Assembly (NCBI GenBank): GCA_030141605.1
Contig: JAQGDQ010001529.1
Span: 15,912-36,009, forward strand
Direction of reading: 5' to 3'
Length of the DNA: 20,098 nt
Origin: Tubiluchus corallicola
Lineage: Eukaryota; Priapulida; Priapulimorpha; Priapulimorphida; Tubiluchidae
The position numbers and the translations under genes were made by a program. The notes beneath the pieces were generated by a model. The model saw only the letters and a program-made list of their open reading frames with translations, had not been told where the DNA came from and did not search any database. Below, piece by piece: positions 1 to 9,351 of this stretch. Each line of letters opens with the position of its first letter. Position 1 is the stretch's first letter.

Positions 1-65
1 ATAAGAGATACTAGCTCCAGCAGTTTGGACAGAAAGCACCGAAAAACACGTTCTTCGACAAAAAC
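1..65 (-). CDS. Copy L exon E: CPNC active-site exon, cut by the window edge
   Basis: Follows ATGATTCAG (AG at 67-66). With CA from exon D the frame reads Q-FLSKNVFFGAFCPNCWS. A hydrophobic strand followed by FCPNC is the layout of a thioredoxin-type or AhpC/TSA catalytic site, and it lies where the fold predicts, after the IPLINVRTG strand. In frame, TAG follows at 13-11. It overlaps a possible donor (CTA|GTATCT, exon end at 12), so this may be either the exon end or a nonsense codon. Only 65 bases are visible, so moderate confidence. Confidence 0.45.
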
Positions 66-3000
66 CTGAATCATGGGCAAATTTCTTCACCAAGTGTCTG
101 TATCTGCATCTGCATCATGTCTGTGACTGTATCTATGTCTGTGACTGTGGCTGTGACTGTATCTATGTCTGTGACTGTGGCTGTGACTGTGTTTGTATCT
201 GTGTCTGTATCTATGTCTATGACTATGTCTGTGTCTGTCTGTGTCTATGTCTGTGACTGTGTCTATGACTGTATCTATGTCTGTGACTGTGGCTGTGTCT
301 GTATCTGTGTCTGTATCTATGTCTATGACTATGTCTGTGTCTGTCTGTGTCTATGTCTGTGACTGTGTCTATGACTGTATCTATGTCTGTGACTGTGGCT
401 GTGACTGTGTCTGTATCTGTGTCTGTATCTATGTCTGTGACTGTGTCTGTGTCTGTCTGTGTCTGTCTGTGTCTATGTCTGTGACTGTGTCTATGACTGT
501 ATCCATGTCTGTGACTGTACCTGTGTCTGTGTCTGTATCTGCATCTGTATCTGCATCTGTATCTGTATCTGTGTCTGTGACTGTGTGTTTTAGCATCCAT
601 GTCATTTGTTAAATTTAGTATCGCTTCTGTGAAGGCAGAAAAACATGCAACACGAGTCCAAGCAGATCAAGTAATAGTAGTCTGATTGTAATTTACTGCA
701 TTAACACCTACATTTGCAACATAAAAGCGAAGTATTTACCAAACTATCGTTAATTAGGTCCACATGGTCGCGTCACGCTCCTCAGAGAAAATGGCGGACT
801 AGGACAACTAGTAAGTTTGACTCGCCAACATAATCACCAATTGTCTGCGTGTCACCTGAAAATTGTAACTAGATAAAATACAATTTGTAGCACTCGATTC
901 TAGTTTTTGCTATTTTTACTCATACTTATGTACGCTATTTAAGATTTGTTTTTGATATTTCACTAATGTACTCTATAGCAAAAAATCTTCATGTAAACCT
1001 CTAACTTTCCATGTAAACTTACTGTGTTACTGTAACAACACACCTGTATTACCTGTTCTAACATTAATCAATGGTATATGAATTGGTCCTGGTTTTCCAA
1101 TTTCTGACTGATCTTCTGGTTGTTTCACCTTAAACTTCCGGAAAGCTTTGTCAAACTGATCCTGAAATGGTTTGAGTAAAAATTTAAATGAGTTTCTAAA
1201 GATGAAATTCACTTTTTAAGGATGATACTAGCAAAGAATCTTTCTAAATGAATAAAAGTTGCTTTTTGAAAAAATATGTCAATACGTTACCAAAAACCTT
1301 GATCTTATACTTATTCGTACATTAATATTCTCTAACCGTCATTTTCTACTAACGTCTAATGTAATCTTGTAGTAAAACTTGTCAGCTTGTGTAGTTATAG
1401 TCTATTCTTACTGTAAATGTTACTAATGTCTAATGTAATCTTGTAGTAAAACTTGTCAGCTTGTGTAGTTATAGTCTATTCTTACTGTAAATGTTACTAA
1501 TGTCTAATGTAATCTTGTAGTAAAACTTGTCAGCTTGTGTAGTTATAGTCTATTCTTACTGTAAATGTTACTAATGTCTAATGTAATCTTGTAGTAAAAC
1601 TTGTCAGCTTGTGTAGTTATAGTCTATTCTTACTGTAAATGTTTTTGTAAATAGTCTATAAAGTCTGTTGTGGTGAGGATCCTAAATCATGTTGTTCAAA
1701 CTGTCTGATCCAATCCTGTAAAAAAATATGTTTAAACTAACCTTGATCTTAAAACGCGACATTGTGCAAAACATAACAAAACAGATATGGAGGAATTTAC
1801 ATTAAAGTTAGCAAATTAAAAATCAATAAATAATGATAGTTCTGGACTACTAAAGTACAGTAGACTTGCCCTAGTCCTGAATAAAGTTTTTTGTTGCATG
1901 GTTTATACCACGTGTTCTGCTCTTAGCATTCCCTATATGAAATTTGCCTAGCCGTCTAAAGCTGTTAATGATCGAAATGAGTTTTGAAATCTAGAAACGT
2001 TACGTTCTGTTACGTTCCAAAAACGAGCCAATTTAACACATCATTGGCATAGAGGCAGATTCCTAAACAGAAACCCTTATAGGGTCACGACTTTTTACAA
2101 CCGATTTTAGTAACCGGGGGGGGGGTAAAAATTACCCTCACCATAATTCTTAAATTACTTTTGATAAACCGCCGTGTTTCATTAGTAAACAGCAACAGCA
2201 TAATTTTTGATCATGCTGACCACCATAGGATACATGATACCTCTGCTTAAACACATGTGACTTACTAGTAATACGAAATTTAAATTCACTTAGTTACGTT
2301 CCCTTATCTATGCTGGAATTACTGTAGACAACCGACATTGCTAGCGGGTGTGCAAAAATCATTGTTATTTTGAATTTATTGTCTACTACTTTCTTCTTTT
2401 AGGTGGAGTAATTTGAGTAACTGACATTTTGTTTTATCAGATACATCGCCTGTACACAAGCGAAGTAAAGTTTCGACAATTTTAAAAAATCGACATATTG
2501 CATTTTCACTTTTATTTCGTGGTGAGACAATGCGCCTAAAATAAATAACTGAAAGTATTTTGTGCACAAAACATATTTAGAAAAAGTCATAGAAAAGGTT
2601 TACTGGGATGCGTATGGTAAAAGGGTAAAATGCAAAAAACCGGTCTGGGGGTAATTTTTTACCCCCTGGTGACCCATAAGGGTTAATGGGATTTCATCCA
2701 TTTTCTTGCTGAACTGTCTTTTAGCTATAGAAGTTAAATGGAAGAAAAGTAATGAGCCACTGGAACGATAACAGTCATCAAAATGTCTACTTACACAAAC
2801 TTTCAAATAACCTTCTACTGCACTTCGAACCTGCGGATATCTAAACAGAAACAACAATAACTTTGCTAAACAACTTTTATAAAAAAATAATTACTTCAAC
2901 TAATAAATAAATTTCAGAGTATTCTAAGTAAAACAAGTACATTTTAGCCAATATTATTGTCCAGCTTGAATCCAGGAATTTTCAAGTCAAATCGTTGATA

Positions 3001-4598
3001 AAAGAGTCCCGGATGTTAATTACCTGTAGTACTTTTTCCAGGTTCCTTCTAATTCATCGAAAGAAGAAATATGGAGCCTAAAATAGAAATTGTACAATAT
3101 AAAGATCTGCTACTGTCCAATGAAAAAAACATGCAAAATATTATGTGCAGTATAATTAAAATGTCTATTAATATTGGACTGAATTCGACTCAGGGGGTCG
3201 AACTCCAAGATGGCATGGCGGTCTTGATATTGCGCATCATGAAGATCCATTTTACTATCGTTGTGTAACTGATTACTTAACTACAAATGTCAATTTTAAT
3301 TACAAATGTTATGCTAATTAACTAAGTTAATGTCTGTAAACTAGTACCATATACCTGTTATAGCATGTCATTTAACTCTCATAAAATAAAATACACAAAA
3401 ATTACACTGTACGGAGTTTGTTATCAGCACTAATAAAAATAAGGAACCAAAATACACGTGCACAAAAATAACTAACTAAGGTAGTACCTGTGTCAGAAAT
3501 CAAGGCTGTAGTGACCTCTACACGCTTTTATACTTGCATTCCAGGTCAGCTGGCTTCTCACACCACGTGTAGGGCCAAACAAGACGTCTGGTCCTACAAG
3601 AAAGGGGTGAGTCGCTGCTGACGTGGAAGCAGGGCGTGTAGAGAACCCTACACCTGACCCGACAACAGGTGCATCCGTAACAATATTTACGGTGGGGAAA
3701 CTTGTTTCATACTTGCAAAATAACTTGGCAAATATTGTATACAGTTCATATCTAAAAGTTTCTCCGATAGAAAAACATCGATCATAAAAAGTCGTTCCTT
3801 CGTCTATGAAACTCTGTCCAAATACTGTAATAACAAACAAATAGATGTAGGTATTTTAATCATAAAACTGAGATACACAACAGCATTATATTCGTGCTTT
3901 GGAGCTCAGAGCTCTAAAAGAAATTTTATCAACGAAGAACTACATTCAAAAATATTTCAAAGTTAACTATCTATGTATCTGTTTACAGCTGTGATAATAA
4001 TTGTCCTGTTAAATTAGCAGAGCAAGATCAGGTCCTATTCTTCATAAATCAAGAACTACACACAAAACTGGTAAATACGACTATTTTTCTTGTAGGATGC
4101 CAGAAATCTGGAATAGATTGCCCTGTGACGTGAGAACAGCAACATCTGTAAATTTATTTACTATCAAAATTAGATAGACACTATGAACATCATCCATTGA
4201 AATTTAATCATCGTGCTAATTGGAACATGCCTATGACAAGGATGCTGGATTACATATTATAGTGAGAAAACCTGCCAGTGGAGCCACCTAGGTGTTGATG
4301 GCAATCTAATATATGTGCAAGTGGAGCCACCTAGGTGTTGATGACAATCTAATATATGTGCAAGTTGTATCTCGTATCCCACGGGATACAACGGGTATGA
4401 AAGGGTTAACTATAATCACAATTACCATGTACTTACGTTCTATATCACTCTGATGAGATTTAAGAAACTGACCGAATTCTTCCTTTACGTCCGTTAAAGC
4501 TGATACAAGTGGTGCAAAGTCAACTTCTTTTTCAGTCATCTTTACTAATTTCCAAAGCGTGGCAGCGAGCTCATGCGTCAACAAGTGCTGTATTTTAC
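1..4598 (-). CDS. Copy L: peroxiredoxin-like (AhpC/TSA, thioredoxin-fold) gene, 5 exons, partial at both ends
   Basis: Five minus-strand exons join with consistent phases: A 4598-4437, B 3824-3713, C 2840-2795, D 1161-1031, E 65 to the left edge. Together they give about 167 residues. Exons A-C encode a charged, probably helical N-terminal region that I do not recognise. Exon D leads into the fold with IGKPGPIHIPLINVRTG, which resembles the first strand of AhpC/TSA proteins. Exon E supplies NVFFGAFCPNC, a CxxC thioredoxin-like active site. Members of this superfamily usually reduce peroxides or disulfides; the exact substrate cannot be told here. The remaining C-terminal exons would lie left of the window. 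Copy R (19610-16523) is the paralogue and shows what they should encode. The introns hold a hexamer satellite, a 74-bp minisatellite and transposon ends. Family call fairly sure; exon A start and exon E end uncertain. Confidence 0.62.
94..587. repeat. Hexamer-based satellite (CTGTGT/CTGTGA/CTATGT)
   Basis: About 490 bp built of CTGTNN/CTATGN hexamers, with a higher-order pattern of roughly 106-122 bp seen by repeated GTCTGTCTGTGTCTATG at 233, 339 and 461. It lies in the copy L intron between exons D and E. Long open frames on both strands are repeat artefacts. Confidence 0.95.
655..1020. repeat. Duplicated intron block, copy L side
   Basis: Matches 19140-19470 with small indels, including CTCAGAGAAAATGGCGGACT and AGATAAAATACAATTTGTAG. 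It flanks the duplicated exon D and extends the L/R duplication into intron sequence. Confidence 0.8.
1031..1161 (-). CDS. Copy L exon D (entry to thioredoxin fold)
   Basis: Begins after CATTTCAG and encodes 43 codons: DQFDKAFRKFKVKQPEDQ, then IGKPGPIHIPLINVRTG and NTGVLL, with CA left over. The chosen donor is TTACA|GTAACA, because the frame hits TAA just beyond it and the two leftover bases join exon E correctly. An alternative donor is CAG|GTAATA 21 bases earlier in the transcript. A near-identical paralogous exon lies at 19480-19610, with I-H-I changed to I-D-I and NTG to NAG. Confidence 0.65.
1348..1643. repeat. 74-bp minisatellite, 4 copies
   Basis: Units start at 1348, 1422, 1496 and 1570 and are almost identical; the first has AACG for AATG. 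Each includes AGTAAAACTTGTCAGCTTG. The near identity indicates recent expansion. It lies in the copy L intron C-D. Confidence 0.95.
2070..2686. mobile_element. PiggyBac-like MITE with inverted termini
   Basis: Left end AACCCTTATAGGGTCAC (2072-2088) and right end GTGACCCATAAGGGTTAA (2669-2686) are inverted copies. Both have a subterminal GGGGGTAAAAATTACCC-type palindrome (2117-2138; 2646-2665). The right end abuts TTAA; the left reads GAAA, perhaps mutated. TTAA-CCCTT termini resemble piggyBac-derived MITEs. There is no coding region inside. It lies in the copy L intron between exons C and D. Confidence 0.6.
2795..2840 (-). CDS. Copy L exon C (micro-exon)
   Basis: 46-nt exon between TCTGTTTAG|ATATCCGC and GTTTGT|GTAAGT. 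One base completes the codon split with exon B, and 15 codons follow (YPQVRSAVEGYLKVC), ending in phase 0 where exon D begins. The perfect phase fit on both sides and the near-consensus donor are the support. Too short to assign function alone. Confidence 0.52.
3169..3690. repeat. Block Y, copy 1 (in copy L intron B-C)
   Basis: About 520 bp, matching 7615-8160 closely. It ends about 22 bases from exon B. It contains a perfect 10-bp inverted repeat, CTCTACACGC at 3516-3525 and GCGTGTAGAG at 3634-3643, kept in the second copy. It is either ordinary intron carried along with the gene duplication or an unclassified mobile element. Both ends carry AATATTG-like sequence, but I see no convincing terminal inverted repeat. 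Confidence 0.65.
3713..3824 (-). CDS. Copy L exon B
   Basis: 112 nt between TTATTACAG|TATTTGG and TGCAA|GTATGA. It enters in phase 1 and leaves in phase 2, matching exons A and C. Encodes FGQSFIDEGTTFYDRCFSIG and then ETFRYELYTIFAKLFC, a mixed aromatic/charged helical stretch. An open frame continues past the donor to 3493, but that extension falls in the repeated intron block and is probably not coding. No domain recognised. Confidence 0.55.
4013..4177 (+). mobile_element. LINE reverse-transcriptase 3' end fragment
   Basis: Plus-strand frame open from 4013 to TAG at 4175-4177. It contains KTGKYDYFSCRMPEIWNRLP and then TATSVNLFTIKIR. The pattern FxxRxxxxWNxLPxxVxxAxSxxxFxxxLR-stop is characteristic of the C-terminus of CR1/L2/Jockey-type LINE ORF2. 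No upstream reverse-transcriptase core is present, as expected of a 5'-truncated copy. It lies within the copy L intron between exons A and B. Confidence 0.68.
4276..4362. repeat. Two-copy 43-44-bp tandem repeat
   Basis: Two copies of a unit starting GTGGAGCCACCTAGGTGTTG and ending near ATATGTGCAA, differing at one base. It directly precedes the piggyBac-like end at 4373. Confidence 0.85.
4373..4408 (-). mobile_element. PiggyBac-like MITE end (inverse orientation)
   Basis: GTATCCCACGGGATAC followed by AACGGGTATGAAAGGGTTAA is the reverse complement of the end at 6868-6903. The other end of this element was not seen. It lies about 28 bases from the exon A donor of copy L. Confidence 0.58.
4437..4598 (-). 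CDS. Copy L exon A (N-terminal helical segment)
   Basis: Encodes 53 full codons, including HELAATLWKLVKMTEKEVDF and DVKEEFGQFLKSHQSDIE. The donor is strong (GAAC|GTAAGT at 4437/4436) and leaves phase 1, which fits exon B. The acceptor is less certain: ACTGTAG before 4598 fits, but the frame stays open for about 50 more bases upstream. The exon is conserved in the truncated copy at 7391-7560, which supports real coding history. Composition suggests amphipathic helices; domain not recognised. Confidence 0.6.
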
Positions 4599-4729
4599 CT
4601 ACAGTGGCACTTGAGGCTTCCCAAAAATTACCCGCAGACTACTCACAGCACAAGCTAGTGAAGCTACTGCAATAATAGAACATTTTTTGAAGTTTATCAA
4701 CTACCGAATCCACTTTTATAATATAAAAA

Positions 4730-5267
4730 TATTTCCATGAGTTACTGGGAAAATGCCAAAAGATTTAATACCTGATAATAATATTCCTTGCACAACGCTC
4801 TAAAACTAGCTAAAGGCTATCATGTGAATGAGGCTTTACAAAAATGTTTGGTACCATACAATTCTACTCGTCGTGATTTTTTTGTTTTGAAGCAGCGACA
4901 TCTTGGCAAACGTGAACTCGACTATTACTATTGATCCCACCTCGATTTCTAGGCCTACTCTCGAGCAAAGGCCTGAGACTGTAGACCTTGTGAACTGGTT
5001 CAAAATAATTTTTGGAAATACTGTTCTGGCAGAGACAGACTTCGTTTCCATGCCTCACAGAGTTCTTCCTGGTCATGAGTCTAAGTTATTTGTGCAACCA
5101 GCTAGAGCCAACATCAGATAAAAACAATCAGAACAACATCACGTAGTTCAATCATGGAATCAATATTCATCATCAAACATCAATGCTTCATCAGTTAACA
5201 ATTTCAAAGCGTTTGAGAGAGACATTTCTTTGGATAAGGTATTCTTGGATAAAGTATGACTGCAGCA
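4730..5267. other. No supported gene
   Basis: A 72-codon open frame (4903-5121) lies here, but it has no recognisable motif, no splice context and an overlapping frame on the other strand. Nothing else supported. Confidence 0.5.
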
Positions 5268-5625
5268 GCCATTAGCCCATTAGTGCATTGCGTAAGAAAC
5301 TATCTTGCACGTACATCAGAATAAAAAATAAACCTTATATTAAAATATAAACGTGCACAGCAGGTATAAATCATGGTTTATGCAATGTAATTGCTCGATT
5401 AAAGTGCGCCATTGATTGACCATTGGATAGCATTAGCAGCTGATGGGCAGTAGAAATGACTACTGTCCTGTGTGCATGTCTCGACTCTTTAACGGAAGTC
5501 ATCCTTTGCCAAATCATTGTGTGATCACCTCATAGATCAATAATAGATGTCGACTCTGCAAGCCTTCTGTGTTTCCGAATTAACATGAATTATTCAATTT
5601 AAATGGATGCCTAAAAAACCTGGAA
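5268..5625 (+). repeat. Dispersed repeat, copy 1
   Basis: Matches 14440-14725 in the same orientation. Shared stretches include AGAAACTATCTTGCAC, CAGCAGGTATAAATCATGG and GGATAGCATTAGCAG. This copy has about 95 bp (5503-5598) absent from the other. Class unknown, no coding capacity. Confidence 0.65.
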
Positions 5626-5660
5626 GCGGATTCACTAAACTTGTTATTACGAAATATTTG

Positions 5661-5720
5661 TGAATTTCACCGTAAGCGTAAGATCGTTCGTTAGAACATT
5701 CTTATGCATACGGTGGAATT
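5661..5720. repeat. Inverted repeat (hairpin)
   Basis: GAATTTCACCGTAAGCGTAA and the downstream GCATACGGTGGAATTC pair over about 22 bases with a few mismatches and a 15-base loop. Probably the remains of a foldback or MITE. Confidence 0.55.
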
Positions 5721-6446
5721 CATAAAGATTTCGTAAGTTAAGAATGTTCTTAACTTCTTTGCAACTTTAAAAAACATATCGTGATTGCGCACATAAATGG
5801 CGTACCTTGCTTTTCGAAGTTGAAGATTCGGGAAAAGTCATTATACTCGATCGCTCCACTTTATAGGAACTATCCATGGCACATTGAACTGAAGGTTTAG
5901 ACAAACTACGGCATGTATTCACAATACGTTACGGACATGACTCGTGTTTTATTGTTTAAATCCCGTCTTAAATAAATTATCACTTACTTATTTCATGGTA
6001 CGCTTATAATTTATTACGTAATGATCACGTCTCATGTCCATGATTCCTCTAATTTTAATGCAAGATCGTAACCACATCACTCACCCAATAATTTTTTCTT
6101 AACTTGCTCGTTGCGCCCACTAAACTTTTCCAGTAACAAGGGAAAAGGCAACAATCCCATTGTTTTTTCAAGACACGGTAATGCTGTACATGTACAGTAT
6201 AAAAATTACTGTATGTACGTAGTCACAATCAAACTTGTTGTGCAGCACGCGTGTATTGTGTGCTGTAATAGCTGTATAATTGTTGATTTCAGTTACTGTA
6301 GCAATAATGGTGTGTGCTTTTCGTCGTTTTTGTCGTTACTTTCGTAATTATAGCAAATTAAAAAACCTAATAAAAATATTTCTTTGTCTATTCTGTGTAT
6401 TTGATGTCCACTTTGGAACAACTCCGATGTACTGCTGACTTTGTCA
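5721..6446. other. No supported feature
   Basis: AT-rich sequence with only short chance open frames; the longest (6111-6347) shows no motif. No repeat shared with the rest of the window was noticed. Confidence 0.5.
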
Positions 6447-6454
6447 ATTGTCAT

Positions 6455-6691
6455 CAGGGCCTATTTCAGCCTAAGCGAGGCCCGGGGAAGCGAAGCGCCG
6501 AGGGGGCAAAGCGCCGGGGGGCGGGCGCCACCCAGAAAATTTTTGAACTGCTAGAATGCCGGAGAAGCATTTTCGAAGAGAAAATATGAAGTTATACAGT
6601 TGTTAAAGGAAAGAAAAACTGCTACCTAGGCGCGGGGCCCCCCTGGAGGGTGAGGCCCCGGGGAAGTATCCCCCCCCCGAAATAGGCCCCG
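6455..6691. mobile_element. hAT-like MITE with perfect 8-bp target duplication
   Basis: 237 bp bounded by ATTGTCAT at 6447-6454 and 6692-6699. Ends: CAGGGCCTATTTC on the left and, reverse complemented, CGGGGCCTATTTC on the right (12 of 13 match). A CAGGG start and an 8-bp duplication are typical of hAT elements. It is GC-rich internally and has no transposase. It is related, in inverse orientation, to 15349-15814. Confidence 0.8.
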
Positions 6692-6739
6692 ATTGTCATT
6701 ATGAAAGGACTTTCAGTTTTACAAGAACAAGATTTCTTC

Positions 6740-6871
6740 TCAAGACCAGACAGACAATTACGAGGCCATAATTTTAAACTCTTTATCGAATATAGACGAA
6801 CCAACGTCCCTTTTTCATTTTTTTGCCTCTCGTGTGACTCATCCATGGAATTCACTCTCAGCCAATTTAAC
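6740..6871 (+). mobile_element. LINE reverse-transcriptase fragment, interrupted at TTAA
   Basis: Encodes LRGHNFKLFIEYRRTNV, then after a frameshift FFASRVTHPWNSLSANL. This is the WNSLP-type tail of a LINE ORF2 and is clearly related to 13686-13822. The match to the second copy stops exactly at a TTAA, where a piggyBac-like end begins. Confidence 0.68.
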
Positions 6872-6903
6872 CCTTTCATACCCGTTGTATCCCGTGGGAT
6901 ACG
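6868..6903 (+). mobile_element. PiggyBac-like MITE end inserted at TTAA in a LINE
   Basis: TTAACCCTTTCATACCCG is followed by the palindrome GTATCCCGTGGGATAC. The related LINE copy reads GCCAATTTAAAGCTACT where this one reads GCCAATTTAACCCTTTC, so the element begins exactly at TTAA. The far end was not found; the motif is seen again at 4375-4408 inverted, and the palindrome alone near 7183-7198. Confidence 0.65.
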
Positions 6904-7279
6904 GGAATATTTTCTGCCTATAAAATTAATAAAATTTTAAAACTGACAGCTATTTGATCTGTTAATAGTTATTTTGATTTAAGTCAATAACAATAGACTA
7001 AAAATGGTGATAAAATGGCAAACTAAAAAATCTACATAGCATAAAAACTGCGCAAGGTACAGTACTTTAGAGAAGACTTAGTACAGATCAGCATAGCATG
7101 CATACTAAATGTCTTAAATACTTTAAAAAATTATCAGCAGTTGCAAAATGAAGCACATTTTATGCTTCCATTGAATCCCAATGTATCCCGTGGGATACAG
7201 GCTATATTTAGCATGCGGGCACAGGTAGCAAAAACAATTATTATGTGTAAACAAGATGGACATACTGAACAAAAGTACC

Positions 7280-7620
7280 AAACTTTGCAACTTCCTCCAA
7301 AATGTCTTCCATATTTGGTCTTACGGTGGCAGCTGGTGCTTTATATAACCATCTTAACTTTCCTTGTTTATCCAGCAAGAAATCTCCAGCTTAAAGCTGA
7401 TACAAGTGGCGCAAAGTCAACTTTTTGTTCAGTCATCTTTACTAATTCCCAAAGCGTGGCGGCGAGCTCATGCGTCAACAAGTGCTGTATTTTACCTACA
7501 GTGGCTTTTGAGGCTTCTCAAAAATTAACTGCAGACTACTCACATCACAAGCTAATGAAGCTACTGCAATAATAGAACTTTTTTAAAATTTTATCAACTA
7601 CCGAATCCACTTTTATAATA
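7280..7620 (-). pseudogene. Copy P: chimeric fragment of the peroxiredoxin-like gene (exon H fused to exon A)
   Basis: Positions 7280-7392 match exon H of copy R (16530-16641) with about two changes. Positions 7391-7560 match exon A of copy L (4496-4598 plus its upstream flank), continuing in matching intron to 7620. The two blocks meet at 7391-7392, sharing TT. Read on the minus strand, exon A is cut after PLVSAL and runs into exon H out of frame, giving SWRFLAG and a stop. Exons B to G are missing. It cannot encode the protein and is best read as a deletion remnant of a third tandem copy. An open frame on the plus strand here is a shadow. Confidence 0.7.
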
Positions 7621-8160
7621 TTGGACTGAATTCGACTCAGGGGGTCGAACTGCAAGATGGCACGGCGGTCTTGATATTGCGCATCATGAAGATCCGTTTT
7701 ACTATCGTTGCGGAACTGATTACTTAACTATAAATGTTAATTTTAATTACAAATGTTATGTTAATTAACTAAATCAATGTCTGTAAACTAGTACCATATA
7801 CCTGTTATAGCATGTCATTTAACTCTCATAAAATAAAATACACAAAAACTACACTGTACGGAGTTTATTAACAGCACTAATAAAAATAAGTAACAAAAAT
7901 ACACGTGCACAAAAAAATAACTAATTAACTCAATAACAACAGTACACCCGAGGAGCACCTGTGTCAGAAATCAAGGCTGTAGTGACCTCTACACGCTTTT
8001 ATACTGGTATTCCAGGTCAGCTGGCTTCTCACACCACGTGTAGGCCCAAACAAGACGTCTGCACCTACAAGAAAAGAATGAGTCGCTGCTGACGTAGAAG
8101 CAGGGCGTGTAGAGGGCCCTACATCTGAACCGACACAGGTGCCCCCGTAACAGTATTTTA
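7615..8160. repeat. Block Y, copy 2 (next to fragment P)
   Basis: Second copy of the 3169-3690 block, same orientation, with small indels and a short insertion near 7930. It begins directly at the end of the copied exon-A intron, the junction sharing TAATAT. Matching stops where exon B would follow. The inverted repeat is kept at 7987-7996 and 8105-8114. Confidence 0.65.
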
Positions 8161-8422
8161 CCCCTGATATATTTTAATGACATTTATTATAGATTGAAGT
8201 AAACTTGTTGCAAATTCTTTTAAAAAACTAGAATAGCTATCTTTTTTGTCAAATGAAAATTTTATTTAAGAAATGGCACTATTTCATTATTTATTGCAAA
8301 GCAAATTAATACATACGTATTTCAACACAACTGTGGTGAAGAAACAGATGCTTTTACAAAATGTTACCAAAACTTGACCCGACCCGCCAAGCTTGAGGGC
8401 CCTAGGCTGTAACCTATACTAG

Positions 8423-8586
8423 CCAATGGGTAAATCCTGTCCCGCTGATGATACATATCTGTGTTTCTACTAGTTCTGAATTTCAACAATTATTAGTGTA
8501 GGGAATTTCGCTAAGTATCTCGTTGGTCACGTGACCACGATCACTCACCTGTGCAGATCTGTTTCTACGTGGGCAAGCGAGTAAGT
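8423..8586 (+). promoter_or_regulatory. Possible promoter and 5' exon end for the fucosyltransferase
   Basis: CCAAT at 8423, a perfect 12-bp palindrome GGTCACGTGACC at 8525-8536 containing the E-box CACGTG, and a strong splice donor (AAGCGA|GTAAGT) at 8580/8581 lie in order upstream of the GT11 gene. They could be a promoter and a noncoding first exon spliced to an acceptor before 9352 (an AG at 9273-9274 is a weak candidate). This is inference; no TATA box was seen. Confidence 0.25.
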
Positions 8587-9351
8587 TGGTAGACGTTAAC
8601 AGGCTTCTTTAAAAGTAGTTTTTCACAGTATGATAGTGATAATTTGTCAGATATGTTGGTAAATACTAGATTTGCTTTATGGAGACATACGATGTAAGTA
8701 AATATATCATTTTGTATCATTTTGATTGAACTGATCACTTTGAACATTTAGTTTATTTAATGACAATCTTATAATTCGATAGAACGTGTTACATAGTATA
8801 AATTAGTAAAATTACCAAATTAGGTTTACTTAATGTTTGTGTTTAGTAAAGTCTAGTACTACAGAATTTAATGCAAATTTGTAAAATAGCATTTTTTATT
8901 TTTTTTCAATAGAAATGATGTATACAATATTTTGTTGGAATAAGGCGGACATTGATTGTAGTACAAACATGTTATTGAGGTAGATTAACATAATTAATGT
9001 TAGGTCAACACTTATTCCCACTTGCAAGGCAACTGAAGCTAGCTACCCAGGTACATGTCCATCCACTTTGCTTGTACAACACCTGTTGTCAGCACATTAT
9101 GCAGCATGGCTAAATCAATTAAGAGAACAAAAGCTGGTTGCTCCTTGCTTGGTGATTAACAATAGTCTAACTAAATGCCAGCAGTACAGTTTGTAGATGC
9201 ATATACTATCAGAAGTTTCAGAACAATATAGCTGTTAGCTGAGTTTAAAGGTTTTAAAAGTTACTAAATTATAGATCTAAAAACTGATGGAGCTACCTAA
9301 ACATTGGTTTAAAGTGTTGACACAGCGTGTTTTACAATTTCTGGGATACGG
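8587..9351. other. AT-rich upstream region of the fucosyltransferase
   Basis: Possibly a first intron if the donor at 8581 is used. There is no coding signal. An out-of-frame ATG at 9287 begins a 62-codon frame overlapping the GT11 start. Confidence 0.4.

Noticed and set aside
117-612. Long open frames on both strands in 117-612
   Set aside because: They are translations of the hexamer satellite (VTVSMSV or RHRYRHR patterns) with no other coding sign.
3190-3215. tRNA-like B box (GGGTCGAACTCC)
   Set aside because: No A box, cloverleaf or T-arm pairing around it.
3493-3712. Extension of exon B past its donor
   Set aside because: It runs into block Y, which is duplicated as intron sequence and whose frame is not conserved in the second copy.
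4903-5121. Possible small gene with 72 codons
   Set aside because: No recognisable motif, an overlapping open frame on the other strand, and no splice or promoter context.
7141-7572. 143-codon plus-strand frame
   Set aside because: It is the reverse strand of fragment P, a fusion of exon H and exon A copies.
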